Assembly: GCA_951799425.1 (NCBI GenBank)
Contig: OX637391.1
Location: 18,028,551 to 18,092,550 of the forward strand
Length of the DNA stretch: 64,000 bases
Source of the DNA: Ilex aquifolium
Lineage: Eukaryota; Streptophyta; Magnoliopsida; Aquifoliales; Aquifoliaceae
Reading direction: 5' to 3'
The translations under genes were made by a program, and so were the position numbers. A model generated the notes under the pieces. That model was given only the letters and a program-made list of their open reading frames with translations. It did no database searches and was not told the origin of the DNA. Below, one piece after another: positions 1 through 13,611 of the stretch (position 1 is its first letter; each line of letters starts with the position of its first letter).

Positions 1-707
1 TGGGGCTCGATGTTAGTATTGCTTGCTTGAGTCGCATCTCATGGCATGACATGATTTATGACATTTGTTCATAATAGACATATTTGAATGAATGCTTGAA
101 ATAATTGTTGTATGTGACATTTTATATGCATTTGGGATGAGATGTATTCTCTATAGGAGTTACCCTGTTGAGCGTTGACTCACCCTTTATGAGAACATTT
201 TTCAGGTATCGCTCAGGCATCCACCGAAGGCGAGGCCATGGGCCTGCTTTGACGACAGAGCCGGTCTGTGGCTCTTATTTTGACTTTCCAGTCCCTTGTA
301 TAAGTTTACTTTTGGCCTTGTATAATTTTTATAAACAAAAACTTCTTTTATATTAAAAAAAGGCATGTATATGAGACTCTTTTGAGACATTTTTTCTTTT
401 ATAAATGAATGTACGTAGTAATGATGATTATGATAGTATACGATACTATGCATTTAAGTATTGATAAATGGACCCAGTGTGGTCAATATTATATATTGGA
501 CCTCAGATGGGTCATGTGATTGTATGATTACACAGGTTGTATTTTGGGTAGAGCTTCCCGTACAAAGGAGACTCTGCCCGAATTTTTTTACATTATGGAT
601 CCTGGTAAATGGGGCATAATGGCGTGATATTGAGCTACACGGGTATTCCACTGATTGATGGATGATCAACGGGTTAACAAATGACCCCCGGTTTTAGGGG
701 CGTCACA
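1..707 (+). mobile_element. Ty3/gypsy-type LTR, 3' part
   Basis: The stretch around 160-240 (GTTGACTCACCC followed by TTTTTCAGGTATCG) is the pattern usual in Del/Tekay LTRs of plants. The stretch ends in GGGGCGTCACA at 697-707, the kind of CGTCACA end that mirrors a TGTCACG start. The left part lies outside the window, so neither the LTR start nor a target duplication can be seen. The family assignment is from memory of LTR ends and not from coding sequence. Confidence 0.45.
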
Positions 708-966
708 ATAATAGAGTGACATCATAGAGTAAAGCCAATCATAATCATAATATATTCTATTTATAAATTAGTAGATAAATTTTTGCAACAATTTCAAATA
801 ATGAATCAATAAATTCCACCAGAACTTGAAATTTCAAATAGTCAATAGAAAAACACCATACTGTAACACTATATATAAAGTTCGTGAAACTTCTGAAAAT
901 TTGGATCAAAATGTTACATACATTCATTTTCCATGAATTATAAAAAAAAAAAAAATTTAAACTCAA
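708..966. other. AT-rich intergenic stretch
   Basis: I see no gene, terminal repeat or coding homology here; short reading frames are AT-rich chance frames. Confidence 0.5.
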
Positions 967-1303
967 TTAGGGCATAGTATTTTTTATTTTGGGATTTTTG
1001 AAGGAAAAAAAATTAAAATAGTTGGAATTCTTAATGTAGAAGATGACCCCACGAAGACGAAGTAAAGCTTCCCAAAGATTCCGGCAACGGATTCTTAAAA
1101 ACCCAAGTCAACGCTTATGTGTTTTGCCTTCCTCCATAGAAACGATTTTTTCTTTGGCCATACCTAATTAATTTCAAACTTAAATTATGGCTTAGTATTT
1201 TCTATTTCGGGATTATTCGAGGATGAAAAAATTAAAATAATTGAACTTCTTATTGTTGGAGATGACCCAATGAAGCCAAATTAGAGTTTCCCAAAAATTC
1301 CCA
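967..1303. repeat. Diverged direct duplication, two ~115-bp copies
   Basis: The stretch 967-1080 recurs at about 1190-1303. Both copies run through a TAGTATTTT block, an AAAATTAAAATA block, GGAGATGACCC or AGATGACCC, and TTCCCAAA.ATTCC in the same order, with roughly one base in five different. The copies are about 220 bp apart. Their origin is unknown; it may be a local tandem duplication of an older repeat. Confidence 0.55.
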
Positions 1304-3619
1304 CGAATAAGCCCAAAAATTCTGACGACAAAAAAACTAAATCATCGTCGAAGAATTTTTCCTTTCTCTTCCACAAAAACTGAATGTAGGGAAGATATAT
1401 AAGATATGGATTGATGGCATTAATGGCATTAATGGCTTTTTGGGATTAATGGCTTCTTGGTTTATGACATTAATGAATTCTTGGTAATTGACGCTGAACA
1501 AATAGGCGCTGCTTTTTTATTTCCAAAATCAAAAAGACCCTTCTTCTTCCTCATCTTCAAGGTGTTTTATGGTTTTTTTGCTGTCAGATGGACTTTTGTC
1601 CTAATAGTTTTAAAAAGAGGATTTTTATCCTATTAAGTCTCTATAGAGGTACCAATCTCTCCATGCCCCTTGGACAAACTGGTAGCCGATGTAGCACCAA
1701 GACTCCTAAGGTCCAACAATGAACATAAACATTAAAGCCCAATTACTACAGGGTATGTGAAGACAGGAGGAGAATGGAGCTTATGACCATTGGAAAACCC
1801 AAAATCTAAATAGAGCCATCTTTTTTTTTTTTTTTTTAACAGTATGTTCATGGGGTGGAGAACAACGATGCTCAAACTCACGATCATTAGGTCCAATGGC
1901 CAGGTGTTGATCATTAGGCCAACCGTTGAATCATTCATAGAGCCATTCCTAATAGCTTATACTTACCAACATATAGCAAATTACTCTATGAGAAACATGG
2001 ATGGCACAATTTTAAGTCATTTAATTGATGCAATCATTGGATTAATTATAAAATTCTATAAACCTAAAGTGGAAAAACTCAGAAGGCATCCTTCTAATTC
2101 CATACAAAATTCCATACAACATTGAGCTCTATTAATAGTGTGATGATGACTGGTGACTTATAGGTCTTAGGAACAACTTTGAAATCCACTTAATTGAACC
2201 GGATGTTGTGCGAAACTAAAGTACTAATGATAAAAACAATTATTAAATTTGTCGAAGAAGATGATATTTTCTCAAAGAGAAAAAGTGAAAGGCCAATCAA
2301 TATCTACTATTTGTTTGGACCCAACTTGGCATTATTTATATTATTTTTTTTGTGATGTATCATCTATTATGGACAACAATTTTAATTTCACAACCAAAAA
2401 ATATTCCTTTACTATCTTTTGGACCATTTTTTGCAACCCAAACAATTTGTTTTAATTCCCATAATTGAGGTATAAACAACTTCGGGTAAAAAAGTTTCTG
2501 CCATCCCATACATTTTATTGTGTCATAAGTCCACAGATCTTTCTTCTGAAGTTTTCCAAGTTTATATGACTCACTAAAAATAGTACAAATCTTCTGAGCG
2601 CATTTGGCTCAAAGAGTGGAAAAAAAATGAAGAATGCCAAGGTTGACTTCATCAATGCTGGCTATCAATCAACATAAAAGAAAAGTTACTTGCAAATATT
2701 TAATCTCAATCCAATTGATTTGTGTGAACAACGTAACTACTTAACTTACCACCGCGTATTATACAACATGGTCAAATTTATTTTGGTGGCTATATGCAAT
2801 TTATGAAAAACAAGTTTACTTTGTTAAAGTCCCTCGATCCCACTCAATCCGGCTCAACCCCGTCTTGAAGTTGGATCACTCGAGGTTTTATGGATTTAAT
2901 ATTGTCTTACCTAGAAATCTATTGATTTTTAGATGGGTAAATGATTCCAAACCTCTCAATTTAAGGGAGGAGCTTGATATGTGTTTGCTAGTCTCTTGGA
3001 TGTAATTATACTTTTTGTTTTTGTAGCCTAGGAAAGTCACACGAGAGAGTAAGTCTTTTTGAGATTGCCCTATGTGATGGCTCGATGGCGCATGTTTGAG
3101 CTTCACTGTAATAACCAATTTTTTCATCAATGAACTGCTTTTATAAATAAGAAATATAGTTTGCAGCATAAATGTGCTAAGGACCAAGCAACACGAGTTA
3201 TATGGAAAGAAAAAACAAGACTAAAAATAATTGAAGCTGAAAGTGAATATATTGAGAACACTATAGCCAGCCTAAAGTTTACCATTACGAGAACAAGAAA
3301 TGGTCTTTCTATAAGAAAAGGTACAAAAGAAACTGAAGAAAGAAAGCCAAAGAAAAAACAGAAGAAGCAAATGAAGACAAACCAAAACAAAGGAACACAC
3401 AAAGAAATGCATCAATTAATCAAGGGTAACTAAATGCCATTATTTCATGAGATTGCTTCTTCAAGTCCAACTAATCCAATGAAGGCACAACGTTATTGAT
3501 GACTCGTATTCCAAGTCTAATTTGGACTTTATTTGCAGAATTATGTGAGCGGTCCATTAAGCATAGAATGTTTGCATGAGTGTTTGTCTTGAAAACTACC
3601 TTAGAGCTTCGGTTTCAAA
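1304..3619. other. AT-rich intergenic region without a recognisable gene
   Basis: About 1412-1480 has several imperfect copies of GGCATTAATGG. Homopolymer T and A runs occur near 1820 and 3640. Reading frames are short, overlap on both strands, and are lysine- or phenylalanine-rich, as expected of AT-rich noncoding DNA. I see no transposon ends. Confidence 0.5.
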
Positions 3620-5810
3620 ATGACTATGACAAAATTAAAAAAAAAAAAGAATTTAATGGGCATAACAATTTTAGTTTATGGCAGATCAAGATGAAGACAT
3701 TGCTTCATCAATAGCATTTGGCAAAAGTCATGGATGGATCTCTATCCAAGGAGACAAAAAAGTCAAAAGTTGTTAATATTGAAGAAAAGATACACTAAAT
3801 TTTTGTTGTCTCTTACTAATGAGGTTTTTTGTGAGGTCATTAATGAAAACAAATCAGAAAGGCTTTGAAAAAAGTTAAAGAATTTGTATATAAAGAAGTG
3901 TCTTGTCAACCGTTTGCATCTAAAGTAGCAGTTGTATATACTTAAGATGGATGAAGGGCGATACGTCCATTAATGAACATCTTGACGAATTTAATAAAAT
4001 TATTATGGAATTCAAAAATATTGATATTAAAATTATGGAAGAAGATGAAGCCCTTATGGTGTTATTATCACTGTCTAATTCATTTGATAATTTTATTAAT
4101 TCAGTGTTGTAGGGGAGAGATACTATCTTTTTAGTTGATATGAAATCCTCTTTGAATTTCTAAGGAGTTGCCTACTAAATTGAACAGAAAGACAGTGATG
4201 CTCAAGCCGAGGATCTATTTGTGAAGGTTCGTCATGATAGTTTTTCTAATAATAATAGAGGTTAATCCAATGAAAGAAATTCAGATAAATGAAAAGGAAA
4301 ATTTGGGAATTAATTATAGTTCACAAAGAAACAAAATAATGTTGAATATTTCTACTGTCACAAAATTGATCATTGCCCGACTGATTATTTTAAGTTAAAA
4401 AATAAAGGGGGGACATAAAAACCAAATACTTTCGATTCTTCTAATGTAGCCAGTGTTGCAAAAGATATTTCCGATGGTTTAGATAATATCCTTACAGTTC
4501 TTGTTTTTTATGAGTGTTTTAATGATAAATAGATTCTTGATTCGGTTTGTTCTCTATCATATGTGCCCTACTAGGGATTGGTTTATCACCTACAAGTCAA
4601 TCAATGGTGGTTCAGCCTTGATAGAAAATAATGTTGCTTGTAAGACTATTGGAATAATCCGCATTAGAACACATGATGAGGTTGTGAGGACTTTAACAGA
4701 TACTTGACATATACCATTATTAAAGAAGAATTTGATTTTTTTTTGTACTTTAGACTCCATTGGTTGTAAATTTACTGTTAAAGGTGGAGTTCTGAAGGTT
4801 GGTTCGCAAAACGGTTCCCTAGTTGTGATGAAAGGTAAAAAGATTAATGATGGTGTGTCATCTTCAGAATTTTTAGATTCAGATGCTATCGAGTTATGGT
4901 ATACGCGTTTGGACCACATGAACGAGAGAGGAATGACAGTCTAGCGCAAACAAGAAATTAGAAAGCTTGACTTATGTGAGTATTGTGTCTTTAGAAAATA
5001 GGGTGGAGTCAAGTTCAATACAACAATTCACATGACTAAAGGTATAACTGAGTACATTCATTCAAACCTTTGGGATCATTCTCAGGTTTTGACTAAGTGT
5101 AGTTCTCAGTATCTTTTGTCATTCACTGATCATTTAAGGAACATTTGAGTGTATTTTCTTAAACACAAAATTAGTATTTTTGGGATTTTCAAGCAATTGA
5201 AGACTTTAATTAAGATATAGACAAGTAAGAAAGTCAAGCGTCTTAGGACATATAATGGTTTAGAATTTTATAGAGGTGAGTTTGATGAGTTATGTAGAGA
5301 TGAAGGCGTTGTTATAAATCGTACTGTTAGGTATACTCCACAGCAAAATGGGGATGTAGTAAAGATGAACAGGACTCTTTTGGAGAGAACACGTTGAATG
5401 TTCTCTAATGTAGGGTTGTCTAATGATTTTTAGGCTAACGTTGTCACCATTGCTTGCTATTTAGTTAATCATTCTCCATACACTGTTATTGAGTTTAAGA
5501 CTGCACATGAGGTATGGCCTAGTACTCCTACTAATTATTCTGATTTAAAGATATTTCATTGCATTTTTTATTTTTATATGATTTATGCTAAGCTTGAGCC
5601 TAGTGCTAAGAGATGCATATTTATTGGTTATTCAAATGGTGTGAAAAGATACCATTAAAAAATGGTGTGAAAGAACAAGAATGTTTATTGAGCTTTGTCT
5701 TAAATCATCTAAATTTATAGTTAGTAGGAATGTTGCATTTGACGAATCTTCCATATTTCACCCGAGAAATGAGTTTATTGTTATTGTAGAGAAAGAATAC
5801 GGTTGTAGGA

Positions 5811-6017
5811 TAATAGAGTCCTAGATGATGTATGTAACTAATGTCTATAAAATAGGCACGCACACAAATCTGGAATCATATCTAGTACACCATCTTGTAC
5901 TTGAGTTCAAACTCTACCAATACTTTGTAATTGAATGTTATTTACATTATAAATACAATATCTCTAACCGATTTATGGGTGAACCAATTCACCTATCTCT
6001 TCTCTGCAAATCTTACA
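5811..6017 (+). repeat. 5' LTR of element B
   Basis: This 207-bp repeat matches 17440-17641. It starts TAATAGAGTCC and ends CTTACA, directly before the primer site TGTTATCAGAGCC. The TA...CA ends are not the usual TG...CA. A TATAAAATAG box lies near 5847. Confidence 0.85.
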
Positions 6018-8019
6018 TGTTATCAGAGCCATTCACATAATAACACCTCTATTTTTCTTTTCTTTTTTTTCCCCATTGTCATGGCGTCTTCAACTCTGCA
6101 CACTTCCTTTCCACGTACCAACATCACAAACTTTGTTTCCTTAAGGTTGGATGGCAATAACTATCTTCTTTGGCGCGATCAGTTGGAATCAATTCTCATT
6201 AGCAAATTATATTCTTTCTCCACCGACTTACCTGGCTTCATAGACGACTCTATTCTTTCTCCACCACTAACTATAACTGCCTCGTCTGGCACACCAACAT
6301 CTAATCCGGATTATATTTCATGGCGAAAATCGGATCAATTTGTAAAAGCTTGCCTCAATGCTACCTTGACGGAGTCTTTATCCTCGCAGCTGCTCGGTAT
6401 CAAAACTGCAAAAAAAAGCATGGGATGCTCTTGCCGAACTCTTATCAGCAACATTCCACGGCAAGAAAATCATATCGACTCAAGGATCTCCAAAGCATTT
6501 CAAAAGGCACAACTACAATCAGTGATTACCTTCATCGATTCAAATCGTTGTCTGACTCACTTGCTACTATCAACGAACAAGTCAAGGACTACTATTGAGC
6601 ATCATAGTCCCCAAATCACTTTTCCCGAATTGGGATCATGCCTTCCTATACACGAGCAGCGTCTTGCTCATAGTTTTGGCAACCCACACTCATCTGTTAT
6701 TGACCTTAATTCTCACACGGTTCTTCATGCCTCCTCTGTCCCACCTTTTAATCAGCATCCACATTCCTACCCAAAACATCGAAAAACTCATCGCAGAGGC
6801 CATACTCATAATACCCAACGCCCATATCAACCATTTGCCTTCAATGTGCCACATTTAAACCACTCATCTACTTCCCAAGTACAGACCCATCAACCCTTTG
6901 TCTCTGCCAACAAGAACTTCAATCCTTCATTAGATGCTCATGGCCTCTTGACCCTTAAGTGTCAATAATTGTTATATGTTTCAAAATTGACTTGTTACAA
7001 TAATTGTTATATAGAATTTTTTCCGTGGGGTTTTTTTTATTAAGGATCTTCAAACCAGGACATTGCTCATGAAGGGACCGCTCAAGGGTGACTTATATTT
7101 GTTGCCGACTCATCCACTTCTTCCCATAAGTCCTAAAGCAGCTTTTGTCGGCACTCGGGTACCTCTCCAAGTGTGGCATCGCTACTTGGGACATCCTTCT
7201 TCTCATACAATTGCCTCACTTCATGAGACATTAGGTTTTTTTGATTTTCTACAATTTAAAAAGTTTTGTGATTCATGTCAATTGGCTAAGAGTCATAGAT
7301 TACCATTTACAAATTCCCAAAGTTTATCTTTGTCACCTTTGAATATTATTCATTTTGATTTATGGGGACCATCTCTGGTTGCCTCTCTTACTGGCTTTCG
7401 GTACTATATTATTTTTGTGGATGATTACAGTTGTTTTACTGATGCAATAGCTTGTTTTCGCATGTTTAAGAGTATGGCTGAAAATCTCTTCGTTGTCGTT
7501 ATTAAACAGTTTCAATGTGATGGTGATCTTGAATTAACATGTGGTTTTTCAAAACTTTTTGGGATGAATGTGGCATTATATTTCGGATTTCTTGTCCTCA
7601 TAACCAGGACCAAAATGGTGTCGCAGGACGCAAGCATCGTCTTATCAGTGAAATGAGACTTGCTCTTTCATTTGAATCAAAAATGCCTAAACAATACTGG
7701 TTTGAAGCATTCCTTATGGCTACATATCTTGTTAATTGCTTGCCGACTCTAGTTCTTCAAAATTCCTTGCCTTATGAGGTGCTTTTGGGACTACCCCAGA
7801 ATATTTTTTTTTGCTAGTCTTTGGTTGTCAATGCTTTCCTTGCATTCGTCCTTATCGTCATGACAAGCTCAGCCCAAAATCAATTGCCTGTGTATTCCTT
7901 GGCTATAGCCCCCAACATAAAGGCTATTGTTGTCTTGATCCGAAGACTAGTCGGGTTTATGTTTCACGACATGTTATTTTTAATGAAGCTTGTTTCCCTT
8001 TTGAAACCACTGAAGCACC

Positions 8020-8156
8020 TGTTGAGGTTATGTTGTAATTAGTTCTTAGTTAAAGGGTCTTGCCTGTAATTAGTTTATCTTATTCTATTAGGGTTGTATA
8101 TATACCATGTTAATGAATGAAATACAAAAGTAGTGTTGTTTTTCTCCCAAAAGACA
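8020..8156 (+). repeat. 5' LTR of element C
   Basis: A 137-bp LTR with TG...CA ends, nearly identical to 12547-12683. It is very short for an apparently complete copia element. A TATATATA box lies near 8096. Confidence 0.92.
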
Positions 8157-8212
8157 TGATATCAGAGCCGAACAAAATTTCTTAACCCTAATCGTCGTTC
8201 TCATCTATCATT

Positions 8213-11200
8213 ATGGGTGAGAAGATCGAATCATCTGGATCGAAAATAGCTCCGGTGTTTGTTCAAGCTGAAGGGCCTTTCAACGCTGGGATCATTCTTA
8301 CCGAATCAAACTACGATGTCTGGTCCCAAATGATGGAGATGCATATTGCCGAGAGGGAGAAACTCTCCTATATTGACGGAAAAACCCAGCAACCGGCTGA
8401 ATCCGATGCTGGTTATGGAAAATGGTATTCTGAAAATCAAAAAGTGAAAAGGTGGTTGTTGATATCCATGAACCCAGAAATCATGAAGCGCTATTTACGC
8501 GTATCCACCGCTCGTGAAATTTGGGTTGCCCTATCAACTGCTCTATGATGGCTGTGATGAACTCCAGGTATACTCCTTGAATCAAAAGGCTCGTACTGCG
8601 AAACAAGGGGGAAAACTCCTCTCTGTATATTATGGGGAGTTATGCGAGATTTTTCGTGAATTGGATCACCGTGATAAAGTGATTATGGAGAACCCGAATG
8701 ATATTGCAGCGTATAGGAAATCCATCCAACGGCAACGGGTACACATTTTTCTTGCCGGATTGGATGAGGAATTTGAACAAGTTCGTGGAGAAGTCCTTCG
8801 CAAGGACTCTCTCCCAACTTTGGAGGAGTGCTATGGGATAATCCGACGTGAGGCTGTTCGTCAGGCCACTATGAACGTGGAATTAGAAAATATGGATTCC
8901 TCAGTCATGGTGGCTCGCAATCGACCACACTTAAAATTACAGGAGCAATCTCGTCCTCAGCAGGCTCAACCCCAAGATCAATCGCGATCGTATGCTAGCT
9001 CCCGGGGTACTACGAAACAATCATACAAATGTACCCATTGCGATCAAACTGGGCACACAAAAGAGCGTTGCTACGAGCTTGTTGGTTACCCAGAGTGGTG
9101 GGATCACAACCGTGATTCAAAGAAAAGAGGGGTTGGTCGTAATGCGACTGCTGCATTAATGGATGGAACGGTAGATGGAGATAATGAAGTTGTCAAATGT
9201 GCCACTGCATTGATAGCAACAGCAGGTAACAATATTGGTAAGGCTTTAAATATTTCTGTACCTGTTTTGAATAATACATGGATAATTGATTCAGGTGCAA
9301 CAAATCATATGACATTTGATTCTAACCAGATTTTATCCTTAAGCCAATCTTCCCAGAAATGTGTGTCAACTGTTAATGGTGCCTCCGCTCCAGTTATTGG
9401 AGAAGGGGCTGTGTCACTTACAGATACTTTAAACTTGGAGTCTGTTCTAGTTGTCCCATCCTTGGAATATAATTTATTATCAGTTGCTCAAATAACCTTG
9501 ACCTTACACTGTGTTGTGATTTTTTGGCCTGATTTATGTGTTTTTAAGGACATCCGAACGAGACAAACGATTGGTTATGGTGTTAGGCGAGGGAAGCTGT
9601 ACTACCTGGATCTTGTGTCAAAGAGTTCAGACAAGCTAGGCAAGGCATTGACAGGGGATAGTTTTGCGGGGGAGAAGAAAAAAACTGAAATTTGATTATG
9701 GCACCGACGTTTAGGACATGCCTCATTTGGTTATTTGAAGAAGTTGTTTCCTAGTTTATTTTCCATAGTTGATATTTCTGTTTTTCGTTGTGAAGTGTGT
9801 GAACTTGCAAAAAGCCACCGTGTTTCCTTTCCAGTAACTTTAAATAAAAGTATCGTTCCTTTTATACTTATTCATTCTGATGTTTGGGGTCCATCTCCAG
9901 TTACTACCATGAATGGATCACGTTGGTTTGTCACATTCATTGATGATTGTACTAGGATGACTTGGGTATGCTTAATGAAGTCTAAAAAGGAGGTGAATTT
10001 GTTGTTTCTGAAATTCCATACCATGATTCAGACTCAATACAAAGCACAGGTTCAAGTTCTTCGTAGTGATACTGGCGGAGAGTATATGAAGTCTGAACTT
10101 CAACATTATTTGACTACAAAAGGCATTGTTCATCAAACCACGTGTACTTCCACACCCCAGCAAAATGGAGTGGCAGAGAGAAAAAATCGCCACTTGTTGG
10201 AAGTTGTTCGTGCTTCCTTGATTGAAGCTCATATGCCTGTGTCATATTGGGGTGATGCCCTTTCCTCAGCTGCATACCTCATTAATCGTGCTCCATCCAG
10301 CACTGTTAAATTTCAGACACCATTTCAAGCTTTACAGGATGCTACCAATGCTCCCACTGTCCCTAATTTACAACCTCGTGTTTTTGGGTGTGTTGTGTTT
10401 GTCCACCTTCATAAACATCAACGGAGTAAATTAGAGCCTAGAGCATTGCAGTGTGTTTTCTTAGGGTATGCATCTCATCAGAAAGGGTATCGATGTTATC
10501 ATCCTCCCACAAAAGTCATGCATATTACTTTGGATGTGGTTTTTCATGAAGATAAGATGTATTTTTCACCAGAGTTTGATCTTCAGGGGGTGCATCACCA
10601 GGCAGAAGTTCAAACTCAGACTCAGATTTATGATTCTTATAATTATGAAATTCTGAATTATGATTATGCTGAAGCATCTGAAGATGTGGATACAGGTGTG
10701 AGCAGTTTGGATTCAAGTAGTGTGGAAGACCCTCCTGTTATTGAAACGACATCACTGTTTGAGCCTCCCTCACTGCAACCTGACACACATAACCAATCAC
10801 TCGTTGAGGATGTTCCTGAGTCTGTTCCAAACTCTCCCAGAAGAAATCCCCCTCGTAGTAATAAAGGTATTCCTAAACCCGTGTATGAACCTGAACTTAC
10901 TAGCAAGGTGAAGTATCCCATGAGTCAGTATGTGTCCACCCATCGCTTGTCTGAATCAAATAAGTCATTTGTGAATCAATTATCTGTTGTATCTATTCCT
11001 AACTGTGTGCAGGAGGCCCTTGCTGATCCAAGGTGGAAAATAGCGATGAATGAAGAAATGAAGTCCTTACAAAAGAACAAAACATAGGAGCTTGTTGATC
11101 TCCCGTCAGGAAAGAAACCAGTTGGGTGTCGATGGATCTATACCGTTAAGTATTAATCTGATGGTACCATCGAACGATTCAAAGCTCGACTGGTGGCAAA

Positions 11201-12539
11201 GGGATACACTCAAACATATGGTATTGATTATATGGATACTTTTGCACCTGTGGCCAAGATCAATACTGTTCGTGTTTTGTTGTCTCTAGCTGTGAATTTA
11301 GATTGGCCATTACAGCAGTTTGATGTGAAGAATGCTTTCCTGCATGGTGACTTGACGGAGGAAATTTATATGGATCTCCCACCTGGATGTCTTATGCAAG
11401 GAAAACATGAGAGGAAAGTATGTAGGTTGAAGAAGTCGTTGTATGGATTGAAACAGTCCCCTAGAGCCTGGTTCGGAAGATTTACAAAGTCCATGAGAGA
11501 ATTTGGATACAGACAGAGCAATGCAGATCATACTTTGTTTTTGAAACAACAAAAGGGTAAGATTACTGCACTCATTGTATATGTGGATGATATGGTGGTT
11601 ACAGGAAATGATCATGAGGAAAGAGAGGCTCTACAGAATTACTTGTTCAAAGAATTTGAAATGAAAGATCTTGGTTCATTGAAATATTTTCTTGGGATAG
11701 AAGTTTCTCTATCTGGCCGAGGAATTTTTCTGTCTCAAAGAAAATATGTCCTAGATTTGTTGAAGGAAACTGGAATGTCAGCTTGTGAACCCGCAGATAC
11801 TCCGGTGGAAGAAGGGTTGAAGTTATGTATTGTTTCTAATCAAGTTCCAGCTGATAAAGCAAGATACCAGAGACTTGTAGGGAGATTAATGTACCTGGCA
11901 CACACAAGGCCAGACCTTACCTACACTCTGAGCATTGTTAGCCAATTTATGCATAATCCTGGAGAACTACACATGAGGGCAGTGATGCGAATCTTGAGGT
12001 ACTTGAAGTCTGCCCCTGGAAAAGGAATATTGTTTTCCAAGAGTACTGATTGTCACAAAGTTGAAGCATATACGGATGCTGATTGGGCTGGGTCCATTGA
12101 TGACAGACGATCCACCTCTGGTTATTTCACCTTTGTAGGAGGTAATCTTGTTACTTGGAGAAGTAAGAAACAGAGTGTTGTTTCTCGTTCAAGTGCAGAA
12201 GCCGAATATCGAGGTATGGCCCTCGGTATTTGTGAAGTATTATGGCTGAGACAGCTTTTAGAGGATTTGGGGTATCCACCAAAGCAATCGATTCAAGTGT
12301 ACTGTGACAACAAGGCTGCCTGTGATATCGCCCACAATCCAGTTCAACATGACAGAACAAAACATGTGGAGGTTGACAGATTTTTTATCAAGGAAAAGTT
12401 GGAAGAAAAAATTATTGAGTTACCCAAGATTCGATCTGAGGATCAACTGGCTGATCTCCTCACCAAAGCTGTGTCAAATAAATTGTTTTCCAAATTTGTT
12501 GACAAGTTGGGCATATGTGATATCTATGCACCAACTTGA
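8213..12539 (+). pseudogene. gag-pol coding region of element C
   Basis: One gag-pol polyprotein region of the copia order gag, protease, integrase, reverse transcriptase, RNase H. The gag part (about 8213-9150) is of the plant copia gag type, with an ESNYDVWSQMMEMHI block and a CX2CX4HX4C knuckle. The protease has DSGA. The integrase shows the pre-integrase H...H and C..C motif, HSDVWGP and PQQNGVAERKNRH. The reverse transcriptase has KKSLYGLKQSPRAWF and YVDDM. RNase H has DADWAGSIDDRRSTSGY and the C-terminal LADLLTKA block. It is interrupted at about three places, so it is treated as a fossil; the start was chosen at the first ATG after the primer site that opens the gag frame. Confidence 0.85.
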
Positions 12540-12546
12540 GGGGGAG

Positions 12547-12683
12547 TGTTGAGGTTATGTTGTAATTAGTTCTTAGTTAAAGGGTCTTGCTTGTAATTAG
12601 TTTATCTTATTCTATTAGGGTTGTATATATACCATGTTAATGAATGAAATACAAAAGTAGTGTTGTTTTTCTCCCAAAAGACA
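12547..12683 (+). repeat. 3' LTR of element C
   Basis: Pairs with 8020-8156 and is preceded by the purine tract GAGGGGGAG. GCACC directly follows as target duplication. Confidence 0.92.
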
Positions 12684-13461
12684 GCACCTTCTGCTGCACT
12701 GATCACTCACATTACTATCAATATTCCACTTCCAAGTGCAGCTTGCTTTTTACCCAATCCATCAGGACCTACAACTTTAGCCTCTACTTCCATATTTGCA
12801 CCCTTTTCTCCTTCCTTGGCCAATCCCATTGCCGAAACTATATCGGATAGCTCTACCACAATTGTCATCTACTACTACTTCCAAAGACCATTTGTTCCAA
12901 GCTGCATTTGATCATAATGACATACATTCTTCACCACATGTTGTAGCAGATATTCCACCTTATGTTCCACCATCTGTTCCTTCGTTACCCGTCTCGTCTC
13001 ACCCGAATATCACTCGCTCTCATGATGTTACACGAAAGCCCAAAACCTTCTTTTCCACTCGGCACCCTCTTCTACAAGCTTTCGTCACTCCTGTTACAGA
13101 TGTTCTTCCCACCGAACCCACCTCCTATCGACTTGCTGCCAAAGACACCCACTGGGTCACTTCTATGGATGCCGAATATCAGGCCCTTCTTCAGAACGAC
13201 ACTTGGACATTGGTTCCTTTTCAGCCACACATGAATGTAGTGGATTACAAATGGGTCTATCATATCAAACGACGAAGTGGTGGTACGTTGGAGCCAAGGA
13301 CGGAGCCAGGATTTTTGTTTATCCCGGGCTAAGCTAAGCATTCATTTCACCTAACATATTCCTAGGCCTCACACATTTCATTACCAAATCATATTTGCAG
13401 TTATCAAGAAGATTACAAAACCAAAGTCTAGTAGCACCATTAAATAGGACAAATACTCACC

Positions 13462-13611
13462 TGTAAAGGTAAAAGTTCTTTCAAGAAGTCATCAGATTGC
13501 AACTACAAACTTGCTACTTTCTTCCGATATGCTAGCTCTCTTTGAATCGCAAGCTCCACTGGCATAATATTCACCCTCCTCCCTTCAGTCATTCTCTTTC
13601 AGTTAAATTCC
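13462..13611 (-). pseudogene. Exon-like block inside the hAT element
   Basis: On the minus strand the block is bounded by an acceptor (TTTGCAG) and a strong donor (CAG/GTGAGT). One frame reads MPVELAIQRELAYRKKV, a charged helical stretch resembling conserved pieces of plant nuclear or zinc-finger proteins, but that frame closes at a stop before the donor. I cannot name the parent gene. It lies on the same strand as the block at 14952-15004, consistent with two exons of one captured gene. Confidence 0.4.

Larger units (their letters stand above)
8020..12683 (+). mobile_element. Element C: young Ty1/copia element nested in B
   Basis: The ends are 137-bp LTRs (8020-8156 and 12547-12683) that differ at one position as read by eye. 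They are flanked by a perfect target duplication GCACC (8015-8019 and 12684-12688). A TGATATCAGAGCC primer site follows the left LTR and a GAGGGGGAG purine tract precedes the right one. In order inside: gag from about 8213, a CCHC knuckle (CTHCDQTGHTKERC, about 9030), protease (WIIDSGATNHMT, about 9280), integrase (about 9720-10330), reverse transcriptase (YVDDM, about 11580) and RNase H (about 12060-12530). It looks nearly whole with about three breaks in the coding part. LTR identity points to insertion well under one million years ago. Confidence 0.93.

Noticed and set aside
3161-3433. 90-residue lysine-rich plus-strand frame
   Set aside because: Low-complexity, AT-rich, no domain, overlaps an equally long frame on the other strand.
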